64,000 nucleotides of DNA from Chaetomium olivaceum (lineage: Eukaryota; Ascomycota; Sordariomycetes; Sordariales; Chaetomiaceae). A program made the position numbers and the translations under genes. Every line of letters begins with the position of its first letter. Within the stretch, counting starts at the first letter, position 1. The DNA lies in assembly GCA_039881045.1 (NCBI GenBank), contig JAYWVB010000069.1, forward strand, positions 97,563 to 161,562, written 5' to 3'. Below are positions 20,654 through 35,600 of this stretch, piece after piece. The notes beneath the pieces were generated by a model. That model saw nothing but the letters and a program-made list of their open reading frames with translations, was not told the DNA's origin and made no database searches.

Positions 20654-23600
20654 ATCTCTAGTTGAGTTGAGCGGTGATTTTTATCAACTAATGCTAAAGA
20701 TATAGGTACGTTGTATTTGATCTTTTCACTATTTTCGGGGTTACTGGGGACAGCTTTTTCTGTCTTAATTAGAATGGAATTGAGTGGACCTGGTGTTCAA
20801 TATATAGCTGATAACCAATTATATAATAGTATCGTTACAGCTCATGCCCTTTTAATGATTTTCTTTATGGTCGAAAAATATTTTATATTAAAATCGCAAC
20901 CTATTACCTTTTTTTCTAAAAAAAAAAAAATGGTAAATAGTGATAATAACAACTCATCCTTAATAAGTGAATGTGATAACAATAATAAAGGTTACAATAA
21001 CGATAACAAAAATCGTGATAATGAGGATAACCTACACGAAAACGGTAAAAGTAAAAACCACAATTATGTTAAAGTATTAGTAGATGATCCTTTTAATAAT
21101 AGGGATATTGTACTTGAAGTATCTAAAAACCAAAAAGGTGTCTACATATGAGAAACTTTAGACGGTAAACATATGTATGTGGGACATTCCATTAATCCTC
21201 CATTTAATGGAGGAATAAGTTCTTATTTCATGCCGTCAATACTTAAGACTAAAGCAAGAAGAGTTTTACGTTATTTAAATAAACATGGTTTTAGTAATAT
21301 TAAGTTAACTATTTATATTATGAAGGATAATTCTAGTTTAGAACAGGTAGTGGAATTGGAACAACATTTTATTGATAGTTTAAAACCAAATCTTAATGTA
21401 GATTTAGTTGCTAGTGGTTTTATACTCGCACTCTTTAATTTGTTATTATTTTACTTATTAGTCGTTATTATTATCTTCCATTAAAAAGAATGGATAGAAT
21501 TAAATATAAAAAAGGCATGGCCGGGTAAGGTAGAAATATCTTACTTTACATTCACTATCTGCTAGGACCTCTTTAGAGCTTTTAAAACTAGTACTGCAGA
21601 CTTTCGGAACCTATTGGTAAACGAAAAGCGGCAGAATACAGTAACATCTTAAAAGATTAGACAATTAGCAGGAAACTACTAAATAAAAGTTTAATGTTAC
21701 TAGCTTATTGCCACAAGGATCCATACAGTAAAAGTGTATATTTTTAATTTATTTTTTTTTTATTACCTTGATATAACTACCGAAAAGGTTATTCTTTAAT
21801 ACTTGATGCACACCTGGCTGCGAAGCCCGCACGAAACAATAAATACGCTAAAGATTTCGTAAATAAAAAGATGCCGTCTATCTAGTTGCTAGTAGTTCGT
21901 TCCAGAGGGGACGCGTAGCTACCCTCTGGTACGGTGACCGGAGTTAAAAATTAAAAAAAAATAGTAGTATTATGTGCTGCGCACGGTTAGCTATGCGAGG
22001 TAGTAGCTTTAGCTCTAATAAACTATGAGCACTCATTCTGTTGCATGCAATCCCTACGGGATGAAGTATGCACTACGTAAAGAATGGAAAAACTGGGCTT
22101 ATTTGTTATGAATTTAACGTGAACAAAGGTTATAGGAAATGAATATTCCTAATTGTTCTCTACAAAGAACTCCATATAAATACACAATAAAATAAATTTC
22201 TCTTTATATTTAATTAAATACGCGTCATTCGCAACTTGTTCTAAATTGAACAATAATATAAACTCTAAAAACTCAAGGGTTTTTATTAATAAACATAATA
22301 TAGTTCCTTTATTTATATATTCATACAGTGAAAAAGATCTAGCTATTAAAGAAAATAAGGGTAAATCAGGTGTGTATCGTTGGGTATATATCTCAACAGG
22401 TGAGTCTTATATAGGGTCTGCTGTTGATTTATCTAAAAGATTTAGTGTTTATTATTCTCAAAAAAGTATTCAGGCTGTGTTAAGCAGATCTAAAAGTAAT
22501 ATATTAAGTGCTATGCAAAAGTATAGCTATTCTGATTTTTATCTTGAAATTTTGGAATACTGTGATTCTAGTCAAACGATTGATAGAGAACAATATTACT
22601 TAGATTTATTAAGCCCTGAATATAATATATTGCCTTTTGCAAGTTCATCTTTAGGTAAACTACATACTGAAGAAACCAAAATTAAAATTAGTGAATCACT
22701 TACAGGTAAATATCATTCAGAAGAAACCAAACAGAAAATGACTGAATCCCGTAAAGGTAAAATATTTACCGATAAAACAAAACAAAAATTAAGTGAACTT
22801 CGTTTGGGGAAAGATAGTCCTTTTTTAGGGTTAACTCATTCTGAAGAGACTAAACTAAAAATGAGTGAATCTTTAGGTTCAAAAGTAGAAGTTGTTAATA
22901 TAGAAACGAATGAAACTATAATTTATCCTTCTAACTATAAGGCAGCAAAAGCTATAGGTTGTAGTGAGAGTACTATTCGTTATTGTTTAAAAAAAAATAA
23001 ATCTTACAAAAATAAATATACGTTCAACAAATCTAATTAAGAAATGCGTGAAAAGCATAGCTTGCGCAGTAAACAAAGAGGTACTCCAGTATATATGTAT
23101 AATGTTGAAGATCTTGCTTTGCTATATGCATTTGGCTCAAAACAACAAGTATATGATTTGATCAATATACATCACAATACTTTAAATGATTATTTAAACT
23201 TAGGTACTATATATCTAGATACTTTCTTTTTCTCTTTAGATTTAATAGAAGAATCCCCTGAAACTAATTTTTTACATTTAGATCAAATTAAAAGTTTAGT
23301 TTCAGATAAACGAGATGTTTATAACGTTAAACACCCTGCAGCTAAATCTATATTAGCAGAGTTTAAGGATGAACCTAAGAAAAATTTAGAATTTAACTCT
23401 TTAAATAGTTTAGCTAAACATTTAAAAGGTGACCGTCAAGTTATTAGAGAATACTTAAAAGGTGAGAAATCAGGTTATTATCGAGGTAAATGAAAATTTA
23501 CTTATAAATTTTAATATATAATGGCATGGCCGGGTAAGATGGAGACGTCTTACTTTACATTCACTGTTTGCTGGGATCCCTTTAGAGACTTTGGAACTAG

Positions 23601-26600
23601 TTATGCAGACTTTATTTTATATAAAAGCGGCATGAAACAGTTACATTTCAAAGTATTAGGCAATCAGCCAGAAACCAAACATAATTGGGCTCATTGTAGC
23701 ATTAAACGCTTTTATGGAGTAGGATCTTCAGAGACTACACGTGAATACCTTAGTAAATATTTATTATTTAAAGGTAAAGATATAGTCCGCGCATTAATGA
23801 TAATTAGTGAGAAAGCGTATGCCAGCTTTAATAGGAGGATTTGGGAATTTTTTAATGCCTTTAATGGTAGGTGGGCCAGATATGGCAAAGAAGTGGTCCC
23901 ACCTTTTTCCAGGCGTTCTTGGTACTGCAAACTCATTATTTTTCCTTTTGAACAAAATAAAATTAAGAGTTTACTATAGTGACTCTGCAAATGCGCGTGT
24001 AAATATTAATAATAATAGTAGTAATAAAAATTTAGGTTCTTACTTAGCAGGTTTATTTGAAGGAGACGGTCATATTTGAATTCAAAAAAAAAAAGGTAGT
24101 AAAACTCATAACCCTAGATTTTGTATAACTTTTGGTTTAAAAAATGAGGCTTTATGCCAAAAATTGTTAAATATTATAGGATCAGGATTTATTAGATATA
24201 AACACGGAGAGAATGCTTGTGTTTTAGTTGTTTCACCTGTAGTAGGTTTAAAAAAAATTGTAAATTTAATTAACGGGGAATTAAAAACACCTAAAATACA
24301 CCAACTTCATAGTTTAATAGATTGATTAAATAAAAATCACAATGCTCAATTAGAAAAATTACACCTCTAACTAGAGGGGATAATTTAGAAAATAGTGGTT
24401 GATTAAGTGGATACGTAGATGCAGATGGAAGTTTTTCTGTACAATACACTAAAACAGAAGATGGTGCAAAAAAAAGTAAAATTTCTTGTAGATTAAGAAT
24501 AGAACAAAGAATGTTAGATCCTATAACAAACGAAAGTTATTACGATATTTTGAATCAAATATGTTTATTCCTAAATTGTAATTTATGTACTAGAACACAG
24601 AAATCTACTAATAATTCATATTATACTTTAGCTGCAACTAGTAAAGTATCTTTAGCTATTGCAATAAATTATTTAATAAATATCCTTTATTTACAAGTAA
24701 ATATTTAGATTAAAAGATTGAGAAACAAGTAGCAAATTTACTTATTAATAATCAACATTTAACGGTATGAGGGTATAAATACGGTAGAACTTGTAAGAAG
24801 TCGCATGAATACAAAAAGAACTGAATTTAATTGAGATCATTTAAAGAATTTTTATGACTAAATATTTATTATAAGCATTTTTATTTTGATACATAGTATA
24901 CATTTTTCTGCGTAGCCTACTAAAATAGAATAGGCCCTGTAATATTATATACAGCGGGGGTGGTGGCGGGATTTATTCCAACTTCACATTAATAATTTGA
25001 GTATACATACTTTGCAGTACGCATGTACGCATATACGCTTTCTCTTAGGTAAAACTAAAAGCCAAGAGAATAAGGTAATAAAATAAGGGAATGCCGTGAT
25101 AAAATGTAAATTTTATTATTATTATTTTGCTATAAGCATGGAAGCTCTCGAAATTGAGTTTTTTAACTCAGTCAACAGATGTATTGACGGCTGATTGAAT
25201 AGTTCTAATACTGTTATAAAGTAAATAATATACTGAATTAGTAGTAAAACTAATACATACATGGGAGTATTATGCTGGAAACCAACGGGTAAGTTATACC
25301 TTAGTAGGATCCTCAGAGACTTTAATAAATTATTTAGCTAGTAAAATTAATTTATTAGGAATGTATATTAATTATACATTAATACGCAAAACTCCAATTT
25401 TTCTAACTAAACTAGATAGTTAGGTAAATATTAAAAGTTGGATGAAGACATAGTCCGTTTGGGTAAGAAATTACTTAAGTTTATCGATTATATGCTTTTT
25501 TATTACTTTGCGAGGGTGATGGCGATGGCGATGGTGGGGGTGGTGGAGGTAGTGAAGATTTTAGGGGAGGGGGTAATAATGAACCTAGTGGTTCTAATCA
25601 AAACCCCCGCCCTAATAGAAGTTGATGAGACACTATTTTAAATGGAAATAGTCCTTCGGCTCCTTCGGCTGCTTCGGCTCCTTTGGCTCCTTCGGCTTCT
25701 TCGGCTCAACAACAGGTTACAAGTGACGCGGATCTCGACGCACCAATTACAGATTCAGATTTAAGAAAATCTCTAAGTATATTATTACAACCCTACAAAG
25801 GTGGTTCTAAAAATAATCTACATAATATAGGTATAAGTTACCTAAAGGGTGAATTTTGTTCAGAAAAACCTGAACTTAAACATATAGTTAATCTTTTAAA
25901 TATGTTGGAAGAACGTAATCCTGAGGTGTTTCACAAAACTAGACCCAGTATTACTCCAATTAGTAAAATTTTATCTTTATTAGATAAAAAATAAAGATAT
26001 TTTTTTTTACTTATTGAAGTCTGCAAGGCAAATCTTGATGTGTTTTACCTTAGTAGCGCGAAGCAGCGAAGCATTACTATCCTCAAAATCATCCTAGTAT
26101 ATGGGCGATTTAAAATTGTTGATTCCAAGACTTAATAAATATTAGTTTTTGATTATTACCCCCTAGTTTACTGTTATTGATATTCTCTACATGTATAGAG
26201 GGAGGTGCAGGTACAGGTTGAACGATTTTTAAGGATAAGTCGTTGCTTTGAGGTAACTCAAAGGCAATAAAACTCTACTCGATGCATAGAACCCTTGATA
26301 TTTTAATGAATAGAGTTATGTACTACTCGTTATCATTTAGTTTAGCAGTTAGAATGTACATAATTTACCTGATTTTATTTATTGAATCGGGTTCAAGGCA
26401 ATATGCCTGGGACCAGATAATTACTTTGTTTAACTCCCATCAGAGACTAAATGTAGAGCACCCCAAAATACATGACCATTCAAGATGAATCAATAAGTCT
26501 AAATATTATGAAAATAAAGATAATTTTCATCAATGATTAGTTGGTTTTACAGATGGTGATGGTACATTTAATATTTATAGATCTAAAGAGGGGAAATGAT

Positions 26601-29600
26601 CCCTTTTCTTTAAATTAACTCAAAGTTCTTATAATTTAAGAATACTTTATTTTATAAAATCTCAGTTAGGTGTCGGTTCAGTTTATATAAACACTGATAA
26701 TTTAAACGCTGATTTTAGAATTAGAGATAGAAAAACTATAGGTTCTGTTATTTTACCTATTTTTGAAAAATATCCTTTATTAACTAGTAAATATTACTCT
26801 TATTTTAAATTTAAAGAAGCTTACAATATACTTGAAAATGATAGTTTAACTACTCAAGAGAAAGATAAACTATTATTAGATTTAACTAGCAAAAGAATGC
26901 CAGATGATTACATTTCACCTGCTTGAGAAATAGTTAATAATGAAGTTAATAGTAAAATGATGCTAAATTAGTAATGAGTAAATATTGAAATGTTGGTTTT
27001 ACAGAAGCTGAAGGTAGTTTTTATTTAGTAAGTAAAACACCTACTCGTATAGTTCATGCCTTCGAAATAACTCAAAAATTAGACGTTATTGTATTAAAAG
27101 CTATTTCTTTAATACTAGGTATTAATTTTGTAAAGAAAAAAACATATTTTACTACAGTAACTAAATTCTCGAGCTATAGAAAATATTATATCATACTTTG
27201 ATTCTTGTATTAAAGGTATGAAATCTGTAGAGTATAGAATTTGAGCTAGAAGTTATGTAAAACATAAAGGAAATTTTCTAAAACTAGTGAAAATTAGAGA
27301 AATTGTAAGAAACCTAAGAACTACTAGATTAAATAAAGAATTTAAAAATATTAAAAAAGATTAATTTTAGGGTGAAGGCATAGTCCAACCCATCTTGTGA
27401 ATGATGGACATAACGATAGTATTTTTATTAAAAAATAGTTTATGATTATTTTATAGCAGTATACTAAAATAAAAGTAAACAAAAATAATAAATATATGAG
27501 GTTATTAATAAAGGTTATCCTCCTTTATCAGGTGTACAAAGTCATAGCGGACCTAGTGTCGATTTAGCTATATTTGCTTTACATTTATCAGGTATTAGCT
27601 CCCTACTTGGAGCTATGAATTTCGGATTCTCTGTATTTGTTTTTAAATATTTAAAAAATTCAATAAGCTTTACATTAATTAATAATAAATGTTATTTTAG
27701 CACTAAACCTAAACAAGAGTTTCAAAACAACTCTAGTAATAATAACAACTCAGGTGGTGATAATAATTCTAAAAAAAATGGAGAAAAAAATAATAAATTT
27801 AAATTGGATAACCGTTGAAAAGAGATATTGGGTAGAATAGGTCCTAATAAACATAGCCATACTCTAGCTATTGAGCTTATTAATAGTGGTGAAGCTGTGA
27901 CTGCTAAAAAAATTAATGAAATTTTAGCTTACTGTAATATTAAAATTACAGATCAAGAATTAAAATCTTTAATTAATACTCCCAGTTTTACTTTAACTAA
28001 TTTAAATGAAAAAAGTAGAACTAAGGAAATTCTTAAAGATAAACTTGGTTTACCTAATAGTAAAGAAAGAATACCTGGTATTTATATCTTTACACACCTA
28101 AGTACAGGTAGAAAATACGTAGGTTCATCTTCACAGTTAGCTTTTAGATTAAATGGTTATATTAATCTTTCTCATAAAGAGAGTGGTCTATTAATCCCTC
28201 TCTTAAAAAAAGAAGGGTTAAAAAATTTTGCTTTACAAGTTTTTCCCTTTTATAGTAATTACATAAAAGGCTCAGAAATTTTATTAGAACAATATTATTT
28301 ATTAGACCCTAGTTTTACATTAAATACTATAAGAGTTGCAAATAATCCTAGTGGATCAAATTCTAAGAGTTTATATATGTATAATAGAGATATGACCATT
28401 TTATATTTTTTTTCAACACAACAAATAGATTTTATTAGAAAATTAAATATTCATCATACCACATTTACTAAACATTTAGAAAATGGTACTTTTTATTTAG
28501 GAAAATACCTCTTTTCAAGAGTGCCGGTGTTAACAGCTAAAGTTAAAGATATGTCTTATTTAGATTTAGGTTTAATGTTGGAAAAAGATAGAGTTAAGTA
28601 TAATAAAAATAAACCTCTAAATAGTTCATTTAAAGCAGTTATATTAACAGATGTAAATAATTTAGAAAATACTATAGTGTTACCCAGTTTAGGTAAATGT
28701 GTGGAATATTTACAAGACAAAGATCTATCCGCTTCTCAAGTAACATTAGTTAAATATATTAATTCAGGTAAAGCTTATAAAGGATACTTATGTAAATTCC
28801 TATAAAAACAAATATTACGCAAATGAGGTTCATATTAAATTTCTAACTATATGCTGAATAGCTCAGTGCCTATAGGTACTTTTAATAGTAAAATCCTATA
28901 GGCTATGCTCAATCAGCAGGAAACCAACCAGTAAGTATTTATAGATATTTACTTTAGTAGGACCTCAGAGACTATACGTTAGACACCGTATCTTAAAAAA
29001 AAAAAAAAGGTACGCTGAAGATATAGTCCACTATACTATTAGTTAATTAATATAATTAACTATTTTCGGTTGTCATTACTACGATAATGAATATGAGAAC
29101 TCCTGGTATAAGATTACATAATGAGTTAATTTGTGTATGAGCCAAATTCCGGGGAAGCCCTAAAGCTCTTTTAACTAAGGATATTCGGTAAACTTTATAT
29201 CTGGCCTAGCTAATCACTAAGGGTATAGTAATATCAAAAGAGATGATAGTATAATAGAGTTTACACTTGAAATGGGTAATCGCGGATCTAAATCAGTATT
29301 ACGTGAAACCAATACTGTAAAGAGCAACGAGTAGACGGTTCTTCGGTATTTTATACTGTAAGGTGTACTCTGACAGCCAGGAAATCTGGTCATAGATAAA
29401 TATAATTTATATAATTTTATTTATCTGTTTATATAAATTAAAATATATAAACCACGATACAACGAAATATTCTACAAATAATGTAAAATTAAACCCTAAT
29501 TGAGTTACAGGATTTTCAGATGCAGAATCCAGTTTTCAACTAATTTTTTACAAAAGTCCCCTAATGAAATCGGGATGAGGTGTTAAATTAATATTTGCTA

Positions 29601-32600
29601 TACATTTACACGTAAAAGATATTGATGTATTATATACACTACAAAAATATTTTGGTGTAGGTAATGTTACATTACATAAAGATACTGCTATTTATCAAGT
29701 AGTAGCTATTAAAGATTTATTAAAAATAATAGAACATTTTAATGTGTATCCATTAAAGACTAAAAAACATAGTGATTTCTTACTATTTAAAAAAGCATAT
29801 GAATTAATATCAAATAAAGAACATTTAATAAGTTTGCAAAATTTAGTAAATATTAGAGCTTCTATGAATAAAGGTTTACCTGAAAGATTACTATTAGATT
29901 TTCCTAACACTAAACCTGAAGTGAGACCAGAATTTACCTTAAATATTAAGGATAAATTATTCGACATGAATTACTGAATAGTCGGATTTGTAGATGGTGA
30001 AGGATGTTTTTATGTTAAAACAAGTAAATCCAAAACACACAAATTAGGTTTAAGTGTAGGTCTTAATTTCATAGTAGTACAAAATATAAGAGATATGGAA
30101 TTAATAGAAGAAATAAAGTCAACACTGGGTTGTGGTACTATTACAATGAATGAATCTTCAGGCATTACAAGATATGCAGTATCAAAATTATCTGATATAC
30201 AAAATATAATTATACCTTTTTTCGATAAATATTCATTAATTGGAGATAAAGTAAAAAATTTTGAAGATTTTAAAAAAGTATCTGACTTAATGGTCAATAA
30301 ATCCCATTTAACTGAAGAAGGTTAAATAAAATACTATCTATAAAATCAAACATGAATATGAATAGAGAGTAGAATATGATACTATACATAAAGATAAATA
30401 TTTTAATTTAAGGGTGTACCCTTATACAAAAGATATGATAATCTATATGTGAAAAATAATATAAATAGAATATTAATCTATTTAAATGAAATTAGCTTTA
30501 TTTGGGTGAGCTGTAGTTATAACAGCTGTGTTATTATTATTATCTTTACCTGTTTTAGCCGGTAAGTTTATAGAAATTGTGCCGGCTTTAAATCTGGAAA
30601 ATTGCTGGGAACTGTGGTGATATACCACACAATCAGCAGGAAACCTCTCAAGTTTGTACTTTTTAGGGATCTTCAGAGACTATACGCCAGATTTTATTTG
30701 TTGTAATGGTTCTAGTGTAAGTTTAAAAAAAGTTTTACGGTTGCGGAGCATGCAGAGCAGCCAGACTTCGTACGGGTTAAGAGATTATACGAATAAAGCT
30801 CTTATTGTCAAGGGTTCAAATACGGAGTTTGCCTATTATATAGCAGGCCTTATAGAAGGAGATGGTACTATTCATGTACCTAGATCTGAAAGATCTAATA
30901 AAGAAAAGCTTAACTATCCTTCTATTCAAATAGTTTTCCATTTGAAAGACTTACCCTTGGCTCTTTTAATACAAAAGGAACTAGGACATGGTTCTATTTC
31001 TAGAAAAAAGGGCCTTAATGCCTATATATATACTGTTAACAACCTTGAAGGGATAATGTTGCTTATTAACTTACTTAATGGTAAAATGAAAACTAATAAA
31101 ATTTTTTCTTTACATAGATTAATTGATTGATATAATCAATATAGAGGTACTTATATAGAAAAAAAAGGGTTTAATACTGAAACTATCTTATCTAATGGCT
31201 GATTATCAGGATTTATAGAATCAGATGGGCATTTCTCGCTTAGAAGTACTGAATCTGGTAAATATCCCAAAATAGAATGTAAGTTTGAATTAAGCCAAAA
31301 ACAAAAAAATGGTAATAAAGATAATTTATTCTTTCTAGAAGAAATAGCTATTAGTTTATATTCTGTAGTTAAACCTATTAGAATTGATAGCAAGAATCCT
31401 CAATATAGAATTAGAACAACTAATTTAAAAGCTAACTTAGCAGTTGTTGATTATCTTACCAAATATCCTTTATTTGGTACAAAATTCTTAGATTTTAATG
31501 ATTGAGCTAAGGTAGTAGGCGTCTTTGCAACCGTAAAAAAAGGTTCTTTCAACCATAAAGAAAATATGGATTATGTAAAACAGATTAAATCAAATATGAA
31601 TGATAAAAGAACTGATTTCGTATGGGATCACTTACAAAACTTTTACAACTTAAATAATTAAGATATAGTCCCAACATATACGTGAGTATGTGAGAATCTG
31701 CTATAAGCTTATTTAAATATAAGCTTATAAGGTATTATTACCATGAGACTTGGTCTCGCAGATCAAGAGAATTAATTTTTGGCAATTACTATGCTTTTAA
31801 CAGATAGAAATTTTAATACATCATTCTTTGAAACAGCTGGAGGTGGTGATCCTATTTTATTTCAACATCTTTTCTTATGCGCGAGCGACAAACAAACTTA
31901 CACTATTATATTTATTATTATATTAAGCAGCCTTACTCTGTTGACTTTATATGCTGCCGATTGTAATGACGTGAAGTCATTTAATTTTGAATCGTTTTAT
32001 AAAGAATATGTAAATATATATCCTGATAATAAGTTACCTAATTCTAATTTCTTAGAATGATTTATAGGGTTTACTGAAGGAGAGGGTTGTTTTACAATAG
32101 CTAAAAGAGGAGATTTCTCCTTTGTCATAACTCAATCTACTACAGATATAGAATGTTTAAATTTCATTAAAGATAACTTAGGATTTGGAAAAGTTATTAA
32201 ACAATCTATAAAAAGTAATACACATAGATTTGTAGTCCAAGATATTAGAAATTTAGTTCTTATTTGTAACTTATTTAACGGTAATATGGTATTTCCAACC
32301 AGAAATGCCAGATTTCTAACTTTTCTTTCTGCTATTAATGAAAAGTTATTGAAGAAGAATATGAAGACGATATCTCATATAAATAATACAATATTACCTT
32401 CTTTAAATGATGCATGACTATCAGGTATTTCAGATGGTGAAGCATCATTTACTTGCAGTATTTTATCTGAACCTAACAAAGGATATAGATTTAGATATAT
32501 ATTAACTCAAAAATGAGATAGTAATAAAGCTACATTGGAATTTATAAATAAATTATTCGGAGATAAAGTTGGAGCAGTATACCCTCATTATGATGCGCTA

Positions 32601-35600
32601 GCTACTAAAAATAATTTTAATATTTGGGAACTTAGAATAAATGGAGTGAAAAATTGTGAAAAACTATTTGAATATTTTGATAAATTTACTCTTAAGAGTA
32701 AAAAGCGTCTTAGCTATCTAAAATGAAAGGAAGTTCATTACAAGTTAAAAAAAGGCGAACATTTAATTTCAGAAAAAAGATTAGAGATAAAGGACTTATG
32801 TAAAAAAATAAATAAATAGTGTATTTATCAGGAAAAAAGGGGATTGGTTTAGCCAAAGCTATTAAATTAATAAAGCAGATGTTAAATAAATTAAGACTTT
32901 AATTAATGAATACGAAAGTATACCACAACCCTAGTTTTTAATAGTAAAATTATTGTGTAATTTTTAGGAAAAAACAATAAATATTAAAAGCAATACTAGT
33001 GGAACGGTCAAAATTAGCCTATAACAACAAGACCGTCGTTTACCTAAATAAACGCTACAGACTGCATCACTGGTGGGTAGCTGAAATGCTGCTTAATGTA
33101 CAGTCGGATTCCTCTTTTAATATGACCTAAAAGGCTTATATCTTATAAATGTAGGATATGGGGTTATATAGTTAACAGGTGAAATATAACTATATAATAA
33201 GGAATTGGATTCTTCGGTCAAATATGGCCCTTAAATGAAAATTTATCGCAACAAACTATAAGCGAGGAGCTCGTTTTATATTTATTAGGTACTATTAGCA
33301 TAAGTTGTATTTTATTATACACCGCTATAGTAAAAATCCTGGAAATTTACGATAATTCGCAAGTAACCAACGCGCTTAGCACGCTAGTAGGAACTTCAGA
33401 GGCCATACGTTTGTTAAACATAAGATCAATTCATAATTTGAGTAAATCCCCTAAGGATTTAAGATTTAAACAATGACTAGCCGGATTAATAGACGGAGAT
33501 GGTTGTTTTTCATTGTCTAAAAAAGGTTATGCAAGTTTAGAAATTACAATGGACATTCGAGAGAGTGTGCTTTACAAGCTGTAAAAAATGTCTACGGGGG
33601 TTCAATTAAATTAAGATCGGGTGTCAATGCATTAAGGTATAGATTACATAATAAAGAAGGTTTACTAAATCTTATTAATGATGTAAATGGTCATATAAGA
33701 AACCCTCATAGATTGATACAATTAAATTATATTTGTGTAAAATACGATATAACATTAAAATACCCTGAAAAGTTGACTTGAGATAATGGTTGATTCTCGG
33801 GGTTTTTCGATGCAGATGGGTCCATTACTATAAAGAGTACGGATGGACAATTATCTATTTCTGCTGGCCAAAAGACTTCTGAGTTACTAACACCTTTAGT
33901 TGAACTGTATGGGGGTTATGTCTATATAGATAGAGGTGGACATGGTTCATTTAAATGATATGTCACTAAGAAAGAAGATGTACTTAACACGATTGAATAT
34001 TTTAAAAAATACCCTTCTAGATCTGCTAAAAAGAATAGATTGCATTTAATACCTAAGATATATGAATTGAAGAGTATGAAAGCTCATATTGCACCTTCAG
34101 GATCTTTATTAGCTAAAAGCTGAGAGACTCTTATGGGTAAATGAAAAAATTACGAATAAATTATGTTTAAAGATATGGTCCAAACATTTTAGAGGCTATA
34201 CCTTCCTCAAAATGTAGCATCCTGAGGTTATTAAGTATATAAGCCTCGTAATGTTGCTATATGCTGGGAAAGCTTCGCAAGTTAGGTTTAAATACTCCAT
34301 CTTTTTAGATATAGTAAAAAAGTTAAAGCCATGAAGAAGTAAATCAGCAGGTAATATTTTTAATGTGATATCTTTATAATGAAAATAGAACCCCAGAGAC
34401 TTTACGCAACGAGACTGTAACTAAATTAGAATATGTCAATCCAATCTCTGTTCATGTACGTAAACATTTAAGACCACTAGGTAACGACAAATTTGGCTAT
34501 TATTTGGCCGGCTTAATAGACGCCAAGGGTAGTTTTAATAATAAGCAAGAATTAATTATAGAATTACATTTATTAGATCATTCCTTAGCTTATTACATTA
34601 AGAAACAATTAGGTTTTGGAAGTGTAAAAAAAGTTAAATCTAAAAATAAACTTCTTTTAATAATAGGAGCCCCGGAGGGTATAAAAAAAGTAATTAATTT
34701 AATAAATGGTAAAATTAGAACAGAAAACCTATCATGTCAAATAATTAATAATATATTGAACGATGAACGTTACACTGACTTTGGTAAATTAACAAATTTA
34801 AACCTAAATTCAAAGAAAGACTTACAAAACCATTGATTAGCGGGGTTTTTAGATGCATCAGATACCCAATTTCAAATCGAAATTATTAACATAATAATGA
34901 AGTTGAAGTTAGATTAAATTTTCAATAAATCAAAAAGAAAAGAATATTTTAATTTTAATCTTAAAATTTTTAGGAGGTGATTTGGGCTACATGGAAAGTA
35001 AAAATACCTATTATTACAAATCAGATGGTTTAGATTCAGCTTACAATCTTATTAATTATTTTAAGTGTTACCATTTATTATCTAGTAAATACGTTAATTA
35101 TTTAAAGTGAAGAAAAGCTTATATAATAATTCAGGATAATAACCATTTAAATAAAAATGGAATGGATAAAATTATTAAATTAAAAAGTACAATGAACAAA
35201 TTGAACGATATTACAGTTTAAGATAAAGTCCTAACAAGAATGTTAAATTCTTGAGTACTAATTAAAATAGATTATGCTAAATATAACTATTTCGTTAGTC
35301 AAAATTTTTGTTATATTCTAATTATACCTGCTTTTGGTATAATAAGTACAACAATCTCCGCTTACTCAAATAAATCCGTATTCGGTTACACTAGTAGCTC
35401 TTTAATAAAATTAATTTTATTAACGCAACAAACTATATGCAGGAAAGTCAGTCTCTTTTTAGAAATATTACTAAGTACTCCCGTTATATGAAAATTTAAA
35501 GTTTCATTAGTAAAAATCCTAGTAATTTATGATAACCCGCAGATAACCAAAACACGAAGTGAAAACTTCAAACAGGGTATAAAAGAATTTACCCGGTTAA

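Larger units (their letters stand above)
20872..23817 (+). mobile_element. cox1 intron 1 (group I) with nested insertion
   Basis: The core is at the 3' end (23525-23790): GGCATGGCCGGGTAAG, CAATCAGCCAGAAACC, TTCAGAGACTACACG, AAGATATAGTCCGC. A second, diverged copy of the core's 5' portion occurs at 21515-21700, inside the insertion that splits the endonuclease. Confidence 0.8.
23887..26121 (+). mobile_element. cox1 intron 2 (group I)
   Basis: Follows GGPDMA. Core at about 25280-25455: TATGCTGGAAACC, GGATCCTCAGAGACTTT and GAAGACATAGTCCG. Unusually, about 660 nt with an ORF lie between the last core strand and the 3' splice site. Confidence 0.75.

Noticed and set aside
23712..23990. Minus-strand ORF opposite cox1 exon 2
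   Set aside because: Shadow of the exon and intron core on the other strand; no protein family features.
25438..25641. [14 protein letters not shown].. in cox1 intron 2
   Set aside because: It overlaps the ribozyme 3' strand and is out of frame with the longer Gly/Ala/Ser-rich ORF; judged a shadow.
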